Shown here: in pieces, positions 33,531 to 43,966 of the stretch
How the letters are laid out: each line of letters starts with the position of its first letter
How positions within the stretch are numbered: the first letter of the stretch is position 1
Source of the DNA: Bacillota bacterium
GTDB lineage: Bacteria > Bacillota > Clostridia > Tissierellales > Peptoniphilaceae
Length of the DNA: 49,778 nucleotides
Assembly (NCBI GenBank): GCA_029003555.1
Contig: JAQYCE010000060.1
Coordinates: forward strand, 1-49,778
Reading direction: 5' to 3'
Position numbers and translations under genes: made by a program
The notes under the pieces: model-generated
Told to the model about the DNA's origin: nothing
The model's database searches: none
The model's input: only the letters and a program-made list of their open reading frames with translations

Positions 33531-34082
33531 ATGAAGGAGAAGGAGATCAAGATCATCGGTCATGATAAGGAAGCTCTGATTCAAGCCCTTCTAAACAAAG
33601 GGGCGATTGACCAGGGGGAAGAAGACCAGACCAATATCCGGATTTCTTCCTCCAACCATCCGGTTCCCGACCATGCTTATTTGCGGCTGAGAAAGGTGGT
33701 CAAAAGGGGGGAGACCCTCCCCCTGGAATTCACCTATAAAGAAAGATTGGAGGGGTACGGGGCCCGAATCAACGAAGAGACCACGGTTCATATTCAGCCG
33801 GAAGAAGGAGACCTTCTACTCAGTCTCCTCGACCACTTGGGCTATGACATCCGAGAGGAAGGCCATAAAATTCGTCACACCTTTCTTTATAAAGACTTCC
33901 GGGTTGAGTTTGACCAATGGGATGCCCAAACCCTCTCTTATCCCTATATTGAAGTTGAAGGGCCCTCGGTAGAAGCCCTGGACCGGTTTTTGAAGGAGTT
34001 TTCCATCCCTTCTTGCCAGGTGACGACCAAATCCATCGGTGAGCTGAGGGAGGAGGAGAGGGAGAAAGGCCCCCGTCCTTAA
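33531..34082 (+). CDS. CYTH-domain protein (class IV adenylyl cyclase/triphosphatase type)
   Basis: A 183-residue CYTH protein. The hallmark E-x-E-x-K is near the start (EKEIKI, residues 3-8). Further basic and acidic tunnel residues follow: YLRLRK, LEFTYKER, HKIRHTFLYKDFRVEFDQW and YIEVEGPS. Family members act on triphosphates with metal (triphosphatase, thiamine triphosphatase or adenylyl cyclase); the substrate cannot be told here. The start ATG 33531 has TAGAGG upstream. Confidence 0.82.
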   Translation: MKEKEIKIIGHDKEALIQALLNKGAIDQGEEDQTNIRISSSNHPVPDHAYLRLRKVVKRGETLPLEFTYKERLEGYGARINEETTVHIQPEEGDLLLSLLDHLGYDIREEGHKIRHTFLYKDFRVEFDQWDAQTLSYPYIEVEGPSVEALDRFLKEFSIPSCQVTTKSIGELREEEREKGPRP

Positions 34083-34092
34083 CCGCATTTCA

Positions 34093-34121
34093 TTGACAAG
34101 AAAGCCGGCAAATCCTATAAT
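34093..34121 (+). promoter_or_regulatory. Consensus promoter of greA
   Basis: TTGACA, 17-base spacer, TATAAT: a full consensus sigma-A promoter, the best in the window. The expected start, about 34128, is the first base of a hairpin. Confidence 0.9.
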
Positions 34122-34127
34122 CGAGCT

Positions 34128-34156
34128 AGCAGGAGTGGACTCCTGCTCTATTTTTT
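34128..34156 (+). promoter_or_regulatory. Terminator-like leader hairpin of greA
   Basis: AGCAGGAG-TGGA-CTCCTGCT is a perfect 8-bp stem followed by CTATTTTTT. AAGGAG, the greA ribosome site, comes directly after the T run. The hairpin sits at the extreme 5' end of the predicted mRNA, so it may stabilise the end or work as an attenuator. Confidence 0.65.
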
Positions 34157-34168
34157 AAGGAGTATAAC

Positions 34169-34648
34169 ATGGATCAACAAAAAAACATCATTACCCGTCA
34201 GGGCTATGAGGAGCTGAAAAACAAGCTCAACTATCTGAAAACGGTGGAAAGACCTAAGGTGACTGAAAAGATCAAGGTGGCCAGAGGCTTTGGCGACCTG
34301 TCTGAAAATGCGGAATACGATGCGGCCAAAGAAGAGCAGGCCAAATTGGAAGGGGAGATCCAGGAAATTGAAAGCATCCTGGAACGGTCCGAAATCTTCG
34401 ACAAGGATCCCGCCAGCAATACCGGGGAGATTACCTTGGGTTCGGAAGTGGTCGTCTTGGACAAGGAGTTCGATGAGGAGCTGACTATGACCATTAAAGG
34501 GGTCACTGAGGCCAATCCCCGTTCCAATATCATCTCCTTGGAATCCCCCTTGGGTAAGGCCCTCCTGGGTCATCGTGAGGGAGAAACGGTCCTCGTAGAG
34601 GCTCCTGTTGGAAAGATTGAATATAAGATTTTGAAGGTGTTGAGTTAA
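34169..34648 (+). CDS. greA: Transcription elongation factor GreA
   Basis: Enters the RNA polymerase channel and stimulates cleavage of backtracked RNA. The protein has 159 residues. The N-terminal coiled coil reads TRQGYEELKNKLNYLKTVERPKV with the acidic tip in ARGFGDLSENAEYDAAKEEQA; the C-terminal FKBP-like domain includes LGSEVVVLDKE and SPLGKALLGHREGETV. AAGGAG precedes the ATG after a leader hairpin. It is followed 49 bases later by lysS, a pairing common in Bacillota. Confidence 0.96.
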   Translation: MDQQKNIITRQGYEELKNKLNYLKTVERPKVTEKIKVARGFGDLSENAEYDAAKEEQAKLEGEIQEIESILERSEIFDKDPASNTGEITLGSEVVVLDKEFDEELTMTIKGVTEANPRSNIISLESPLGKALLGHREGETVLVEAPVGKIEYKILKVLS

Positions 34649-34697
34649 CCGCCCCGTTTCAGCTAGGGGCTAGGATGTTTTTATGAAAGGAGCGGCC

Positions 34698-36614
34698 ATG
34701 GCCAGGAAAGACCTTACCGATAACGAGCTGATCAGGATCCGGATTGATAAGCTCAATCAATTAAAAAAAGAAAACAAAAATCCCCATGAAATCACCAAGT
34801 TTACGGTGACTGCCCACAATGATGACCTGGTGGACCGTTTTGAAGACTATGAGGGGAAAGAAGTCACCATTGCCGGCCGGATCCTGGCCAAAAGGGGACA
34901 TGGTAAGATTTCCTTCATGGATGTCCAGGATGGCTTTGGTAAGATCCAAATCATCGCCCGTTTTAATGAAATGGACGATTTTTCCGTCATTGACCTTTTG
35001 GATATCGGGGACATCATCGGCGTCTCCGGTCTGGTCGTGGAGTCGGACCGGGGGGAGAAATCCATCGCGGCAAAGACCATCACCCTCCTGACCAAGTCCA
35101 TCCTACCTCTCCCGGAAAAATTCCATGGTTTGAAGGATCCGGACCTCCGTTACCGCCAGCGCTATGTTGACCTGGTCATGAATCCGGAAGTCAAAGATGT
35201 CTTCCTCAAGCGGTCGGTCATCATCTCCTCCATTCGTGAATTCCTGGATGGCCGGGGATTCTTGGAGGTAGAAACTCCTATTCTTAACACGATTGTCGGG
35301 GGAGCCAATGCCCGCCCCTTTATCACCCACCACAACAGCCTGAACATCGACATGTACCTCCGGATTGCCAATGAGCTCTATCTTAAACGCCTGATCGTTG
35401 GCGGCTTTGACCGGGTCTATGAGATGGGTCGGATGTTCCGGAATGAGGGCATGGATGCCACCCATAACCCGGAATACACCGCCATGGAGCTCTACCAGGC
35501 CTATACGGACTATGAAGGGATGATGGAGATCACAGAAAATATGATCGCCTATGTCTGTGAAAAGATCCATGGGACGACCAAAATCGACTATCAGGGCGTG
35601 GAAGTGGACTTCAAGCCGCCCTGGAAGCGGATCACCATGACCCAGGCGGTCAAGGAATACGCCGGGATTGATTTTTCCCAGGTCCGTGATGACCAGGAAG
35701 CCAGAGCTCTGGCGGACCGGCATGAGATACCCTATGAAAAAACAGATGGTTGGGGGAAGATCCTCTCCCGCTTCTTTGATGAGTATGCTGAAGATAAGAT
35801 GGTCCAACCGACCTTTGTCTATGAGTATCCGGTAGAGATCTCTCCCTTAGCCAAGCGGTCTCCCCAGGATCCGGAAATGACGGAGCGCTTTGAAGCCTTT
35901 GTCTGCGGTTGGGAAATCGCCAATGCCTTCTCCGAACTCAATGACGCCCAGGACCAGCACCAGCGCTTCCTACACCAGGTGGAGCTCCGGGAGAGCGGGG
36001 ATGATGAGGCGGGCATGATGGATGAAGACTTCATCAACGCCTTGGAGATCGGGCTTCCCCCCACAGGTGGTCTGGGAATCGGGATCGACCGGATGATCAT
36101 GGTCCTGACCAACCAGTCCTCCATTCGTGACGTTCTTCTTTTCCCAACCATGAAGCCTCTGGGGCTGGGAAATGGGGGAAAGAAGGAAGAGGATCCATCA
36201 GAAGGCCTGGATATTCCCTATCTCAAGGCCGAAGACCTTGATTTTTCCAAGGTGCAAATAGAACCTCTCTTTGAAGATATGGTGGACTTTGATACTTTCT
36301 CCAAGATGGACCTCCGTGTTGTCAAGGTCAAGGACTGCCAGGAAGTGCCCAAGAGCAAGAAGCTCCTCCTCTTCCAATTGGATGATGGAAGTCAAGAGGG
36401 AAGGACAATCTTGAGCGGAATCCGGGATAATTATGCCCCAGAGGACCTGGTAGGCAAGACCCTCCTGGCCATCTGCAACATCCCTCCCCGAAAGATGATG
36501 GGGGTGGACTCCGAGGGTATGCTTCTTTCGGCCATTCATGAGGAAGAAGGGGAAGAAAAGCTCCACCTCATCATGTTGGATCCCAGGATCCCGGCAGGTG
36601 CCAAACTCTATTAA
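34698..36614 (+). CDS. lysS: Lysyl-tRNA synthetase with fused C-terminal tRNA-binding domain
   Basis: Charges tRNA-Lys. The protein has 638 residues, against about 490-505 for usual bacterial LysRS. Residues 1-490 are a standard class II enzyme: OB-fold anticodon domain ([23 protein letters not shown]), motif 1 near FLEVETPIL, motif 2 [21 protein letters not shown], and motif 3 [15 protein letters not shown]. After a charged linker, residues 530-638 form a Trbp111/EMAPII-type domain ([30 protein letters not shown]...[21 protein letters not shown]...GMLLSA), like the tail of many MetRS. ATG 34698 has AAAGGAG upstream; the ORF-track start at 34683 does not. Confidence 0.95.
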   Translation: MARKDLTDNELIRIRIDKLNQLKKENKNPHEITKFTVTAHNDDLVDRFEDYEGKEVTIAGRILAKRGHGKISFMDVQDGFGKIQIIARFNEMDDFSVIDLLDIGDIIGVSGLVVESDRGEKSIAAKTITLLTKSILPLPEKFHGLKDPDLRYRQRYVDLVMNPEVKDVFLKRSVIISSIREFLDGRGFLEVETPILNTIVGGANARPFITHHNSLNIDMYLRIANELYLKRLIVGGFDRVYEMGRMFRNEGMDATHNPEYTAMELYQAYTDYEGMMEITENMIAYVCEKIHGTTKIDYQGVEVDFKPPWKRITMTQAVKEYAGIDFSQVRDDQEARALADRHEIPYEKTDGWGKILSRFFDEYAEDKMVQPTFVYEYPVEISPLAKRSPQDPEMTERFEAFVCGWEIANAFSELNDAQDQHQRFLHQVELRESGDDEAGMMDEDFINALEIGLPPTGGLGIGIDRMIMVLTNQSSIRDVLLFPTMKPLGLGNGGKKEEDPSEGLDIPYLKAEDLDFSKVQIEPLFEDMVDFDTFSKMDLRVVKVKDCQEVPKSKKLLLFQLDDGSQEGRTILSGIRDNYAPEDLVGKTLLAICNIPPRKMMGVDSEGMLLSAIHEEEGEEKLHLIMLDPRIPAGAKLY

Positions 36615-36625
36615 TAATGATGTGG

Positions 36626-36688
36626 CTCTTTCTCCGGCGGGTGAGGGATCAAGGCTTAGCCGCCGGAGAAAGAGTTGAGTTTTCTTTT
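36626..36688 (+). terminator. Long inverted repeat after lysS, likely terminator
   Basis: CTCTTTCTCCGGCGG (36626-36640) is exactly complementary to CCGCCGGAGAAAGAG (36660-36674), with a 19-base loop, followed by TTGAGTTTTCTTTT. The T tract is interrupted, so termination may be partial. Confidence 0.6.
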
Positions 36689-36703
36689 GAAAACAAGTAC
36701 CAT
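36675..36703 (+). promoter_or_regulatory. Possible promoter of degV
   Basis: TTGAGT, 17-base spacer, TACCAT, starting right at the end of the lysS inverted repeat. Confidence 0.35.
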
Positions 36704-36776
36704 AGAAAAGGCACACTAGAGGACGGGGTCTTTTTTGAAAAGCCCAAGCTAAACCGCCGGATGATAAGGGGGATGG

Positions 36777-37619
36777 ATGATAATCTACACGGATACAGCT
36801 TCAGATATGACCAAAAAAGATGCAGAAATCCGCGGTCTTTCCCTTTTTGATATCGGTGTTGACTTTCCGGACGGGGCCTTCTCCTTCCAGGTTGAAGAGG
36901 ACAAGGACCGGTTTTTCCGTCGCTTGGAAGAATCCGGAATGGCTAAAACCTCTTCTCCTTCCATCGGATCCATGATCCGGGTTTTTGAGGAAGGAAAGAA
37001 GGCGGGAGAAGAAATCGTCTATATCACCATGTCCTCCTTTCTCTCCTCAACCTATGAGACAGCTCTCCAAGCCAAGGAAATTGTCGGTTATGGGGGAATC
37101 TATGTTGTCGACTCCCATATGGTTTGCAAGGGCCAGGCCCTGATGGCCGAATGGGCTGTGAAGATGAAAGAAGAGGGAAAGTCCTGCCAGGAGATCGTCG
37201 ACTGGGTGACAAAGCGTAGGGACGACTTCCGTTATATGGGAACTTTCATGGGCCTGGACCACCTGGTCAAGGGTGGACGGCTGCCTGCTGCCGTTGGTTT
37301 GGCAGGAAAGATGCTCAACATTAAGCCGGTTATCTCCATGGATGGGGGAATTCTGGGCCTTTATGGAAAGGCTCGCGGAATCCGGGCATCCATCAAGAAG
37401 ATTCTTGACCGCTATCATTCGGAAGAACTAGATCCGGACTTTCCGGTCTATTTCATCTACACCTATCCCGGGGAAGAGGGAAAAGAATTTATCGACTATG
37501 CCCAAACTCTTTTGGGGGACCACAGGGGTGAAATTGCCCAGATGGGCCCGGTCGTCGGTACCCATATCGGTCCGGGATGCTTCGGACTGGCCTACGTTGT
37601 CCGCCATCAGGAGGAATAG
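36777..37619 (+). CDS. DegV-family fatty-acid-binding protein
   Basis: A 280-residue DegV/FakB-type protein, which binds a fatty acid for phosphorylation by the FakA kinase. Signatures are the opening IIYTDTASDM, the serine loop TSSPSIGSM, YITMSSFLSSTYETA, VVDSHMVCKGQALM, the RGDxxYMGTFMGLDHLVKGGRL helix pair, and VVGTHIGPGCFGLAYV at the C-terminus. AAGGGGG precedes the ATG. It stands alone between the lysS repeat and the tRNA cluster. Confidence 0.9.
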   Translation: MIIYTDTASDMTKKDAEIRGLSLFDIGVDFPDGAFSFQVEEDKDRFFRRLEESGMAKTSSPSIGSMIRVFEEGKKAGEEIVYITMSSFLSSTYETALQAKEIVGYGGIYVVDSHMVCKGQALMAEWAVKMKEEGKSCQEIVDWVTKRRDDFRYMGTFMGLDHLVKGGRLPAAVGLAGKMLNIKPVISMDGGILGLYGKARGIRASIKKILDRYHSEELDPDFPVYFIYTYPGEEGKEFIDYAQTLLGDHRGEIAQMGPVVGTHIGPGCFGLAYVVRHQEE

Positions 37620-37659
37620 GCCACCTATGTAATGCAGTAAAAAAACTTGTGAAATCCAC

Positions 37660-37688
37660 TTGCATTCCACCGACTCACCTGTTATACT
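37660..37688 (+). promoter_or_regulatory. Promoter of the tRNA cluster
   Basis: TTGCAT, 17-base spacer, TATACT, about 75 bases before the first tRNA. Confidence 0.8.
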
Positions 37689-37765
37689 ATGTAAGTCACT
37701 GTGATGGAGGTCCGGTGTAGGAGACCCTCGCTTGAGGGCCTTTCTATTCTAACAGCGTCCAGTAT

Positions 37766-37838
37766 GCCTTGTTAGCTCAGCTGGTAGAGCGCGCGGCTGT
37801 TAACCGCGTTGTCGTAGGTTCGAGTCCTACACAAGGCG
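37766..37838 (+). tRNA. tRNA-Asn (GTT)
   Basis: Acceptor GCCTTGT pairs with ACAAGGC; anticodon loop CTGTTAA; T arm GTAGG-TTCGAGT-CCTAC. No encoded CCA. Confidence 0.96.
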
Positions 37839-37841
37839 TTT

Positions 37842-37928
37842 GCCGGGGTGGCGGAATTGGCAGACGCAAGGGACTTAAAATCCCTCGATCTGGATAAGAT
37901 CGTACCGGTTCGACCCCGGTCCTCGGCA
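37842..37928 (+). tRNA. tRNA-Leu (TAA)
   Basis: Acceptor GCCGGGG pairs with CCTCGGC (one G-T); anticodon loop CTTAAAA; long variable arm typical of Leu. No encoded CCA. Confidence 0.96.
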
Positions 37929-37945
37929 TCTGCAGTTCTTAAATG

Positions 37946-38017
37946 CGCGGGGTGGAGAAGAGGTATCTCGTCGGGCTCATAACCCGGAGGCCGCAGGTTC
38001 GAATCCTGCCCCCGCAA
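37946..38017 (+). tRNA. Initiator tRNA-fMet (CAT)
   Basis: Begins CGCGGGG and ends CCCCGCA-A, leaving the initiator C1-A72 mismatch. The anticodon stem has the three GC pairs GGG/CCC around CTCATAA. No encoded CCA. Confidence 0.95.
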
Positions 38018-38051
38018 TCATCTCCGCCACCGAAATTACTTTAATATCTCT

Positions 38052-38125
38052 GGCGGAGTAGCTCAGCTGGCTAGAGCATTCGGTTCATACCCGAAGTGTC
38101 AGGGGTTCAAGTCCCTTCTCCGCTA
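38052..38125 (+). tRNA. tRNA-Met elongator (CAT)
   Basis: Acceptor GGCGGAG pairs with CTCCGCT (end G-T). The anticodon loop TTCATAC and the body GTAGCTCAGCTGG match elongator tRNA-Met. A lysidine-type tRNA-Ile2 cannot be formally excluded but fits less well. Confidence 0.9.
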
Positions 38126-38130
38126 TTTAA

Positions 38131-38202
38131 GGCCCTATGGTCAAGCGGTTAAGACATCGCCCTCTCACGGCGGTATCCCGGGTTCGAATCCCGGTAGGGT
38201 CA
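38131..38202 (+). tRNA. tRNA-Glu (CTC)
   Basis: Acceptor GGCCCTA pairs with TAGGGTC (one G-T wobble); anticodon loop CTCTCAC. A CTC-reading Glu tRNA implies a second TTC species elsewhere. No encoded CCA. Confidence 0.93.
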
Positions 38203-38214
38203 TTGGTCACATTT

Positions 38215-38289
38215 GGCCCGGTAGTTCAGTCGGTTTAGAATGCCAGCCTGTCACGCTGGAGGTCGTGGGTTCGAGTCCCATCCGGGTCG
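38215..38289 (+). tRNA. tRNA-Asp (GTC)
   Basis: Acceptor GGCCCGG pairs with CCGGGTC (one G-T wobble); anticodon loop CTGTCAC; discriminator G. No encoded CCA. Confidence 0.96.
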
Positions 38290-38299
38290 TTTTCAATAA

Positions 38300-38381
38300 G
38301 GGCGAGTACCGAAGTGGCCAAACGGGACGGACTGTAAATCCGTTAGCTTAGCTTTCAGTGGTTCGAATCCGCTCTCGCCCA
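38300..38381 (+). tRNA. tRNA-Tyr (GTA)
   Basis: Acceptor GGGCGAG pairs with CTCGCCC; anticodon loop CTGTAAA; long variable arm (class II tRNA). No encoded CCA. Confidence 0.96.
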
Positions 38382-38390
38382 ATTTAATAT

Positions 38391-38462
38391 GCGGCAGTGG
38401 CTCAGAGGTAGAGCATCGCCTTGCCAAGGCGAGGGTCGCGGGTTCGAATCCCGTCTGCCGCT
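38391..38462 (+). tRNA. tRNA-Gly (GCC)
   Basis: Acceptor GCGGCAG pairs with CTGCCGC; anticodon loop TTGCCAA; discriminator T. No encoded CCA. Confidence 0.96.
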
Positions 38463-38467
38463 TATAC

Positions 38468-38496
38468 TTGAAATAAGTGTCAGTCTATCCTATAAT
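38468..38496 (+). promoter_or_regulatory. Internal promoter of the tRNA cluster
   Basis: TTGAAA, 17-base spacer, TATAAT, in the 80-base gap after tRNA-Gly(GCC). It can drive the last two tRNA genes on their own. Confidence 0.8.
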
Positions 38497-38542
38497 GTAA
38501 CAAGGCTAGGCCACCACTTACAAAGCAGTCTCTTCCGCCTAT

Positions 38543-38613
38543 GCGGGTGTAGCTCAGTGGTAGAGCTCCAGCCTTCCAAGCTGGCTACGAGGGTTCGATT
38601 CCCTTCACCCGCT
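38543..38613 (+). tRNA. tRNA-Gly (TCC)
   Basis: Acceptor GCGGGTG pairs with CACCCGC; anticodon loop CTTCCAA; discriminator T. No encoded CCA. Confidence 0.96.
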
Positions 38614-38632
38614 TGTTTAGAAAAATTGATAT

Positions 38633-38706
38633 GTGCCATTAGCTCAGCTGGATAGAGCGTCTGGCTACGGACCAGAAGGCCTGGGGTTCGAATCCTCAAT
38701 GGCACG
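38633..38706 (+). tRNA. tRNA-Arg (ACG)
   Basis: Acceptor GTGCCAT pairs with ATGGCAC; anticodon loop CTACGGA; discriminator G. A34 would be edited to inosine by TadA. No encoded CCA. Confidence 0.96.
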
Positions 38707-38707
38707 T

Positions 38708-38739
38708 AAACCGCCTGTATTTACAGGCGGTTTTTTTTT
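38708..38739 (+). terminator. Intrinsic terminator of the tRNA cluster
   Basis: AACCGCCTGT-ATTT-ACAGGCGGTT followed by a nine-T run, starting two bases after tRNA-Arg. Confidence 0.95.
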
Positions 38740-38772
38740 AAGAAAAAAGCCGGGATTCTTTCCGATTTCGCC

Positions 38773-38800
38773 CAGACAAAGTCGGATTTTTTGATATACT
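38773..38800 (+). promoter_or_regulatory. Promoter upstream of the ruvC operon
   Basis: CAGACA, 16-base spacer, TATACT with an extended TGA, 45 bases before the ATG of the unknown gene. Confidence 0.5.
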
Positions 38801-38844
38801 ATTAAATACCGTAATAAAAGCATTTTCATGGAAGGAGGGAGACA

Positions 38845-39570
38845 ATGCTTGATCGATTAGAAGATCTTGAAGAAAGCTTGGAATATCAATTTCTTTTTGA
38901 AAGTGATAGCGATTCCATCCACCTCCTCCTCTCCATGATGGATTTGGACCATCCCTCTTCCAACCTCCAGCCGCGCTATGTCCTGATGAAGGCCATCAAC
39001 ACCTCTCTCTTCCGGGCCCTTGCGGACCGGAAGGACCGGTATTTTATCATGCGGTCTATCCAAAAGCTTATCAATGACGATGTCCACCGTTTTGAGCTGG
39101 CCATCTGCTTGAAGGCCTATCCCTTGGGAAGGGAAGAGTCCATGGATTGGGTGGATAAGCTGGAAAGGGTAGCCTTGGAGACCTACACCCCCCAAGAGCT
39201 CAAGCACCAGCGGATCCTCTTCCAAACGGCAAAAAACGGCCCGGCTATGGCGGTAAAGAGCCAACTTTATCACTGGCTGAAAGTTCAAACCAATAATTAT
39301 AAGGACCTCTACCGTTTCTGTAATGTCTTTAGCCAGAAAGTGGTCAAGGGAAAGATCTACCAGGTCAACCACCACCTGGACCGTCAGATTGTCCTGGATT
39401 TTGACCATCTTTCCCAATTGACCTCGGAAGAGTCCATTTTAACTATAAAAGATCTTAATTTTATTTACCGAAAATTCCGTCAGTACCTGGCTTCCAATGC
39501 CTGTCGGATTTATAAAGACAATATCTGGAACGGGATCAATGATGCCGTTCTGGAAAGGTATATGCGGTGA
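38845..39570 (+). CDS. Protein of unknown function upstream of ruvC
   Basis: A 241-residue, mostly helical soluble protein without signal peptide, membrane span, cysteine cluster or recognisable catalytic motif. The N-terminus is acidic (LEDLEESLEYQFLFESDSDS); the middle and C-terminus are basic and aromatic (FCNVFSQKVVKGKIYQVNHHLDRQ, FIYRKFRQYLASNACRIYKDNIW). GAAGGAGGG precedes the ATG. Its stop overlaps the GTG start of ruvC (GTGA), so translation is coupled. That suggests, but does not prove, a role connected with Holliday junctions or DNA repair. I do not recognise the family. Confidence 0.75.
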   Translation: MLDRLEDLEESLEYQFLFESDSDSIHLLLSMMDLDHPSSNLQPRYVLMKAINTSLFRALADRKDRYFIMRSIQKLINDDVHRFELAICLKAYPLGREESMDWVDKLERVALETYTPQELKHQRILFQTAKNGPAMAVKSQLYHWLKVQTNNYKDLYRFCNVFSQKVVKGKIYQVNHHLDRQIVLDFDHLSQLTSEESILTIKDLNFIYRKFRQYLASNACRIYKDNIWNGINDAVLERYMR

Positions 39571-40061
39571 TCCTTCTGGGTATCGATCCGGGCCTAGCCT
39601 TAGTGGGTTATGGTGTTATCCGGATGGAAGGGGGAAAGATTACCCCCCTGGAATACGGCTGCATCGAAACCCTGGCCGGAACCCCTCTGCCGGAGCGTTT
39701 GCAAATTATCGACCGGGAAATGGGAAAGCTGATCGATGAATACGAGCCGGACCAGATGGCCTTTGAAGAACTCTTTTATTATCGAAATAAGACGACCATC
39801 ATTTCCGTGGCTCAGGCCCGGGGAGTGGAAATCCTGGCCGGGGTAAAAAGGGGATTGCCCATTTACGAATTCACCCCTCCACAAATCAAACAGGCCATTA
39901 CCGGCTATGGACGGGCGGATAAACTTCAAATCCAGCGGTCCATCCAGGCCCTACTCGGCCTGACGGAACTTCCCAAGCCGGATGATGCAGCGGATGGATT
40001 GGCGGTCGCCATGACCCTGGCGTTTTCCCAGCGTTTCAGAGAAGAATATCGAATGGAGTAG
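39567..40061 (+). CDS. ruvC: Holliday junction resolvase RuvC
   Basis: Cuts Holliday junctions together with RuvAB. The protein has 164 residues. The catalytic acids are Asp7 in LGIDPG, a Glu of FEELFY at 67/68, and Asp140/Asp143 in PDDAADGLAVA. VAQARGV and KQAITGYGRADK are also diagnostic. It begins with GTG 39567, overlapping the upstream stop. Two bases separate it from ruvA. Confidence 0.95.
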   Translation: MILLGIDPGLALVGYGVIRMEGGKITPLEYGCIETLAGTPLPERLQIIDREMGKLIDEYEPDQMAFEELFYYRNKTTIISVAQARGVEILAGVKRGLPIYEFTPPQIKQAITGYGRADKLQIQRSIQALLGLTELPKPDDAADGLAVAMTLAFSQRFREEYRME

Positions 40062-40063
40062 GC

Positions 40064-40657
40064 ATGATTTCTTACATCAAAGGCGAGGTCACCTATCTGG
40101 ACGAAGAGGGCCTGGTCATCGAAAACAACGGAATGGGTTACCAGCTTGCGGCATCTGTTCAATCGATGTCGCATTTTCGTGTGGGGGAAAGCTACAAAAT
40201 CTATACCGTCCAGGTGGTTCGGGAGGACGACATCAGCTTGTACGGTTTTTATGAGGAAGAAGAAAGGACCCTCTTCCTCCTCCTCAACCGGGTTTCCACC
40301 ATCGGCCCTAAGGTTGCCCTCTCCATCCTCTCCGCCTTGACGGTGGATGCCGTGGTGGGAGCCATCCTCAACAACGACCCCAAGACCCTGGCCCGGGCTC
40401 CCGGGGTAGGGACTAAAACGGCTTCCCGGATTATTTTGGAGCTGGTGGACCGGGTCAAAAAATTGGGTTACCAGGTCCGGCCGGAAGAAGCCCGGCCATC
40501 GGCCGATCCCGGCGATTCCCAAAACTACCAGGTGGCCATCCAGGCCCTCCTCAACCTGGGCTATGCCCGCAATGAGGCGGAACATGCCCTTAGGGATTGG
40601 AATCCTGAGGAAGCCTTGGAAGAAGGAATCCGCCACGCCCTCCGTCGTCTTTCCTAG
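40064..40657 (+). CDS. ruvA: Holliday junction DNA helicase subunit RuvA
   Basis: Binds the four-way junction as a tetramer and loads RuvB. It has 197 residues: an OB-fold domain (MISYIKGEVTYLDEEGLVIENNGMGYQL, then EDDISLYGFYEEEERTLF), helix-hairpin-helix motifs (VSTIGPKVALSILSAL and ARAPGVGTKTASRIILEL), and a C-terminal RuvB-binding domain (ALLNLGYARNEAEHAL). It sits between ruvC and ruvB in the same operon. Confidence 0.95.
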   Translation: MISYIKGEVTYLDEEGLVIENNGMGYQLAASVQSMSHFRVGESYKIYTVQVVREDDISLYGFYEEEERTLFLLLNRVSTIGPKVALSILSALTVDAVVGAILNNDPKTLARAPGVGTKTASRIILELVDRVKKLGYQVRPEEARPSADPGDSQNYQVAIQALLNLGYARNEAEHALRDWNPEEALEEGIRHALRRLS

Positions 40658-40688
40658 AAGATAGGCGATTTATTGGAAAGGAGGAAAG

Positions 40689-41777
40689 ATGCCTGAAAGA
40701 AATGGCCACCGGATTGTGGGACCCGGCCTGAGCAAAGAAGAAGTTCCCTTTGAGGGGTCCATTCGTCCCCGCTGGCTCAATGAATATATTGGACAAAAAA
40801 AGAATAAGGAACAGTTAAAAATCTACATCGACGCCGCCCTGAAAAGAGGTGAGGCTCTGGACCATATCCTTTTGGCAGGCCCTCCGGGTCTAGGGAAAAC
40901 CACCCTGGCCACCATTATATCCAATGAGATGGGGGCCAATATCAAGATTACCTCGGGTCCTGCCATCTCCAAGCAGGGGGACCTGGCCTCCATCCTGACC
41001 AACCTCCAGCCGGGAGATATCCTCTTTATCGACGAAATTCACAGGATCAACCGGAATGTGGAGGAAGTCCTCTACCCGGCGATGGAGGATTATGCCCTTG
41101 ACCTCATGGTCGGGAAGGGGACCATGGCCCAGAGCCTCCGCCTGGACTTGTCCCCCTTCACCCTAATTGGAGCCACTACTAGGGCCGGCATGCTGTCTTC
41201 CCCTCTACGGGACCGCTTTGGGGTCCTCATGTCCCTCCAACTCTACGACAGTGAGGACCTGGCCCAAATCGTCAGCCGGTCGGCTTCCCTTTTAGGGGTG
41301 GAAATGGACCCGGATTCGGCCCATGAGATCGGCCTCCGGTCCAGGGGAACTCCCCGAGTGGCTAACCGCCTCCTCCGCCGGATCCGGGACTATGCCCAGG
41401 TCAAGGGGGACGGTCGAATCACCCTGGACCTAACCCGGAAGGCCCTGGAAATGCTGGAGGTGGACCGGCTGGGCCTGGATAAAAACGATGAAAAGATCAT
41501 AAGAATCCTGGCCTCCCATTTTGGGGGAGGGCCTGTGGGCATTGACACCATGGCGGCCTCCGCCAATATGGAGGCGGGGACGATTGAAGAAGTCATTGAA
41601 CCCTACCTCCTTCAAATCGGCTTTTTGGTCCGGTCGGCTCGCGGCCGGATGTTGACGGCCAAGGCCTATGACCACTACGGTCTTCCCAGGCCCGACCATA
41701 TCGGCAAGCCGGGAGACGGGGAAAAGCTCCCGGAAGAAGAGGGCCAGGTGGAAATGGATATTCTTGAAGAGGAATGA
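40689..41777 (+). CDS. ruvB: Holliday junction DNA helicase subunit RuvB
   Basis: Hexameric AAA+ motor of branch migration, 362 residues. It has [11 protein letters not shown] at the start, Walker [10 protein letters not shown], Walker B LFIDEIHR, sensor 1 LIGATTRAG, the arginine finger region SPLRDRFG, sensor 2 [13 protein letters not shown], and a C-terminal winged helix ending [26 protein letters not shown] precedes the ATG. It has a slightly longer acidic tail than usual ([17 protein letters not shown]). Confidence 0.96.
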   Translation: MPERNGHRIVGPGLSKEEVPFEGSIRPRWLNEYIGQKKNKEQLKIYIDAALKRGEALDHILLAGPPGLGKTTLATIISNEMGANIKITSGPAISKQGDLASILTNLQPGDILFIDEIHRINRNVEEVLYPAMEDYALDLMVGKGTMAQSLRLDLSPFTLIGATTRAGMLSSPLRDRFGVLMSLQLYDSEDLAQIVSRSASLLGVEMDPDSAHEIGLRSRGTPRVANRLLRRIRDYAQVKGDGRITLDLTRKALEMLEVDRLGLDKNDEKIIRILASHFGGGPVGIDTMAASANMEAGTIEEVIEPYLLQIGFLVRSARGRMLTAKAYDHYGLPRPDHIGKPGDGEKLPEEEGQVEMDILEEE

Positions 41778-41789
41778 GAAAGAAGTTTT

Positions 41790-43959
<2,170 letters not shown>

Positions 43960-43966
43960 GCCCTCC

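Noticed and set aside
34083-34168. T-box or other riboswitch before greA-lysS
   Set aside because: The leader is only about 40 bases, with no T-box sequence or specifier loop.
36617-36850. 77-residue + strand ORF in the lysS-degV gap
   Set aside because: It covers the inverted repeat and runs into degV in another frame; no ribosome site and no recognisable protein character.
37772-38017. - strand ORF across the first tRNA genes (and 38389-38655 +, 38490-38705 -)
   Set aside because: Translations of tRNA genes; classic false ORFs.
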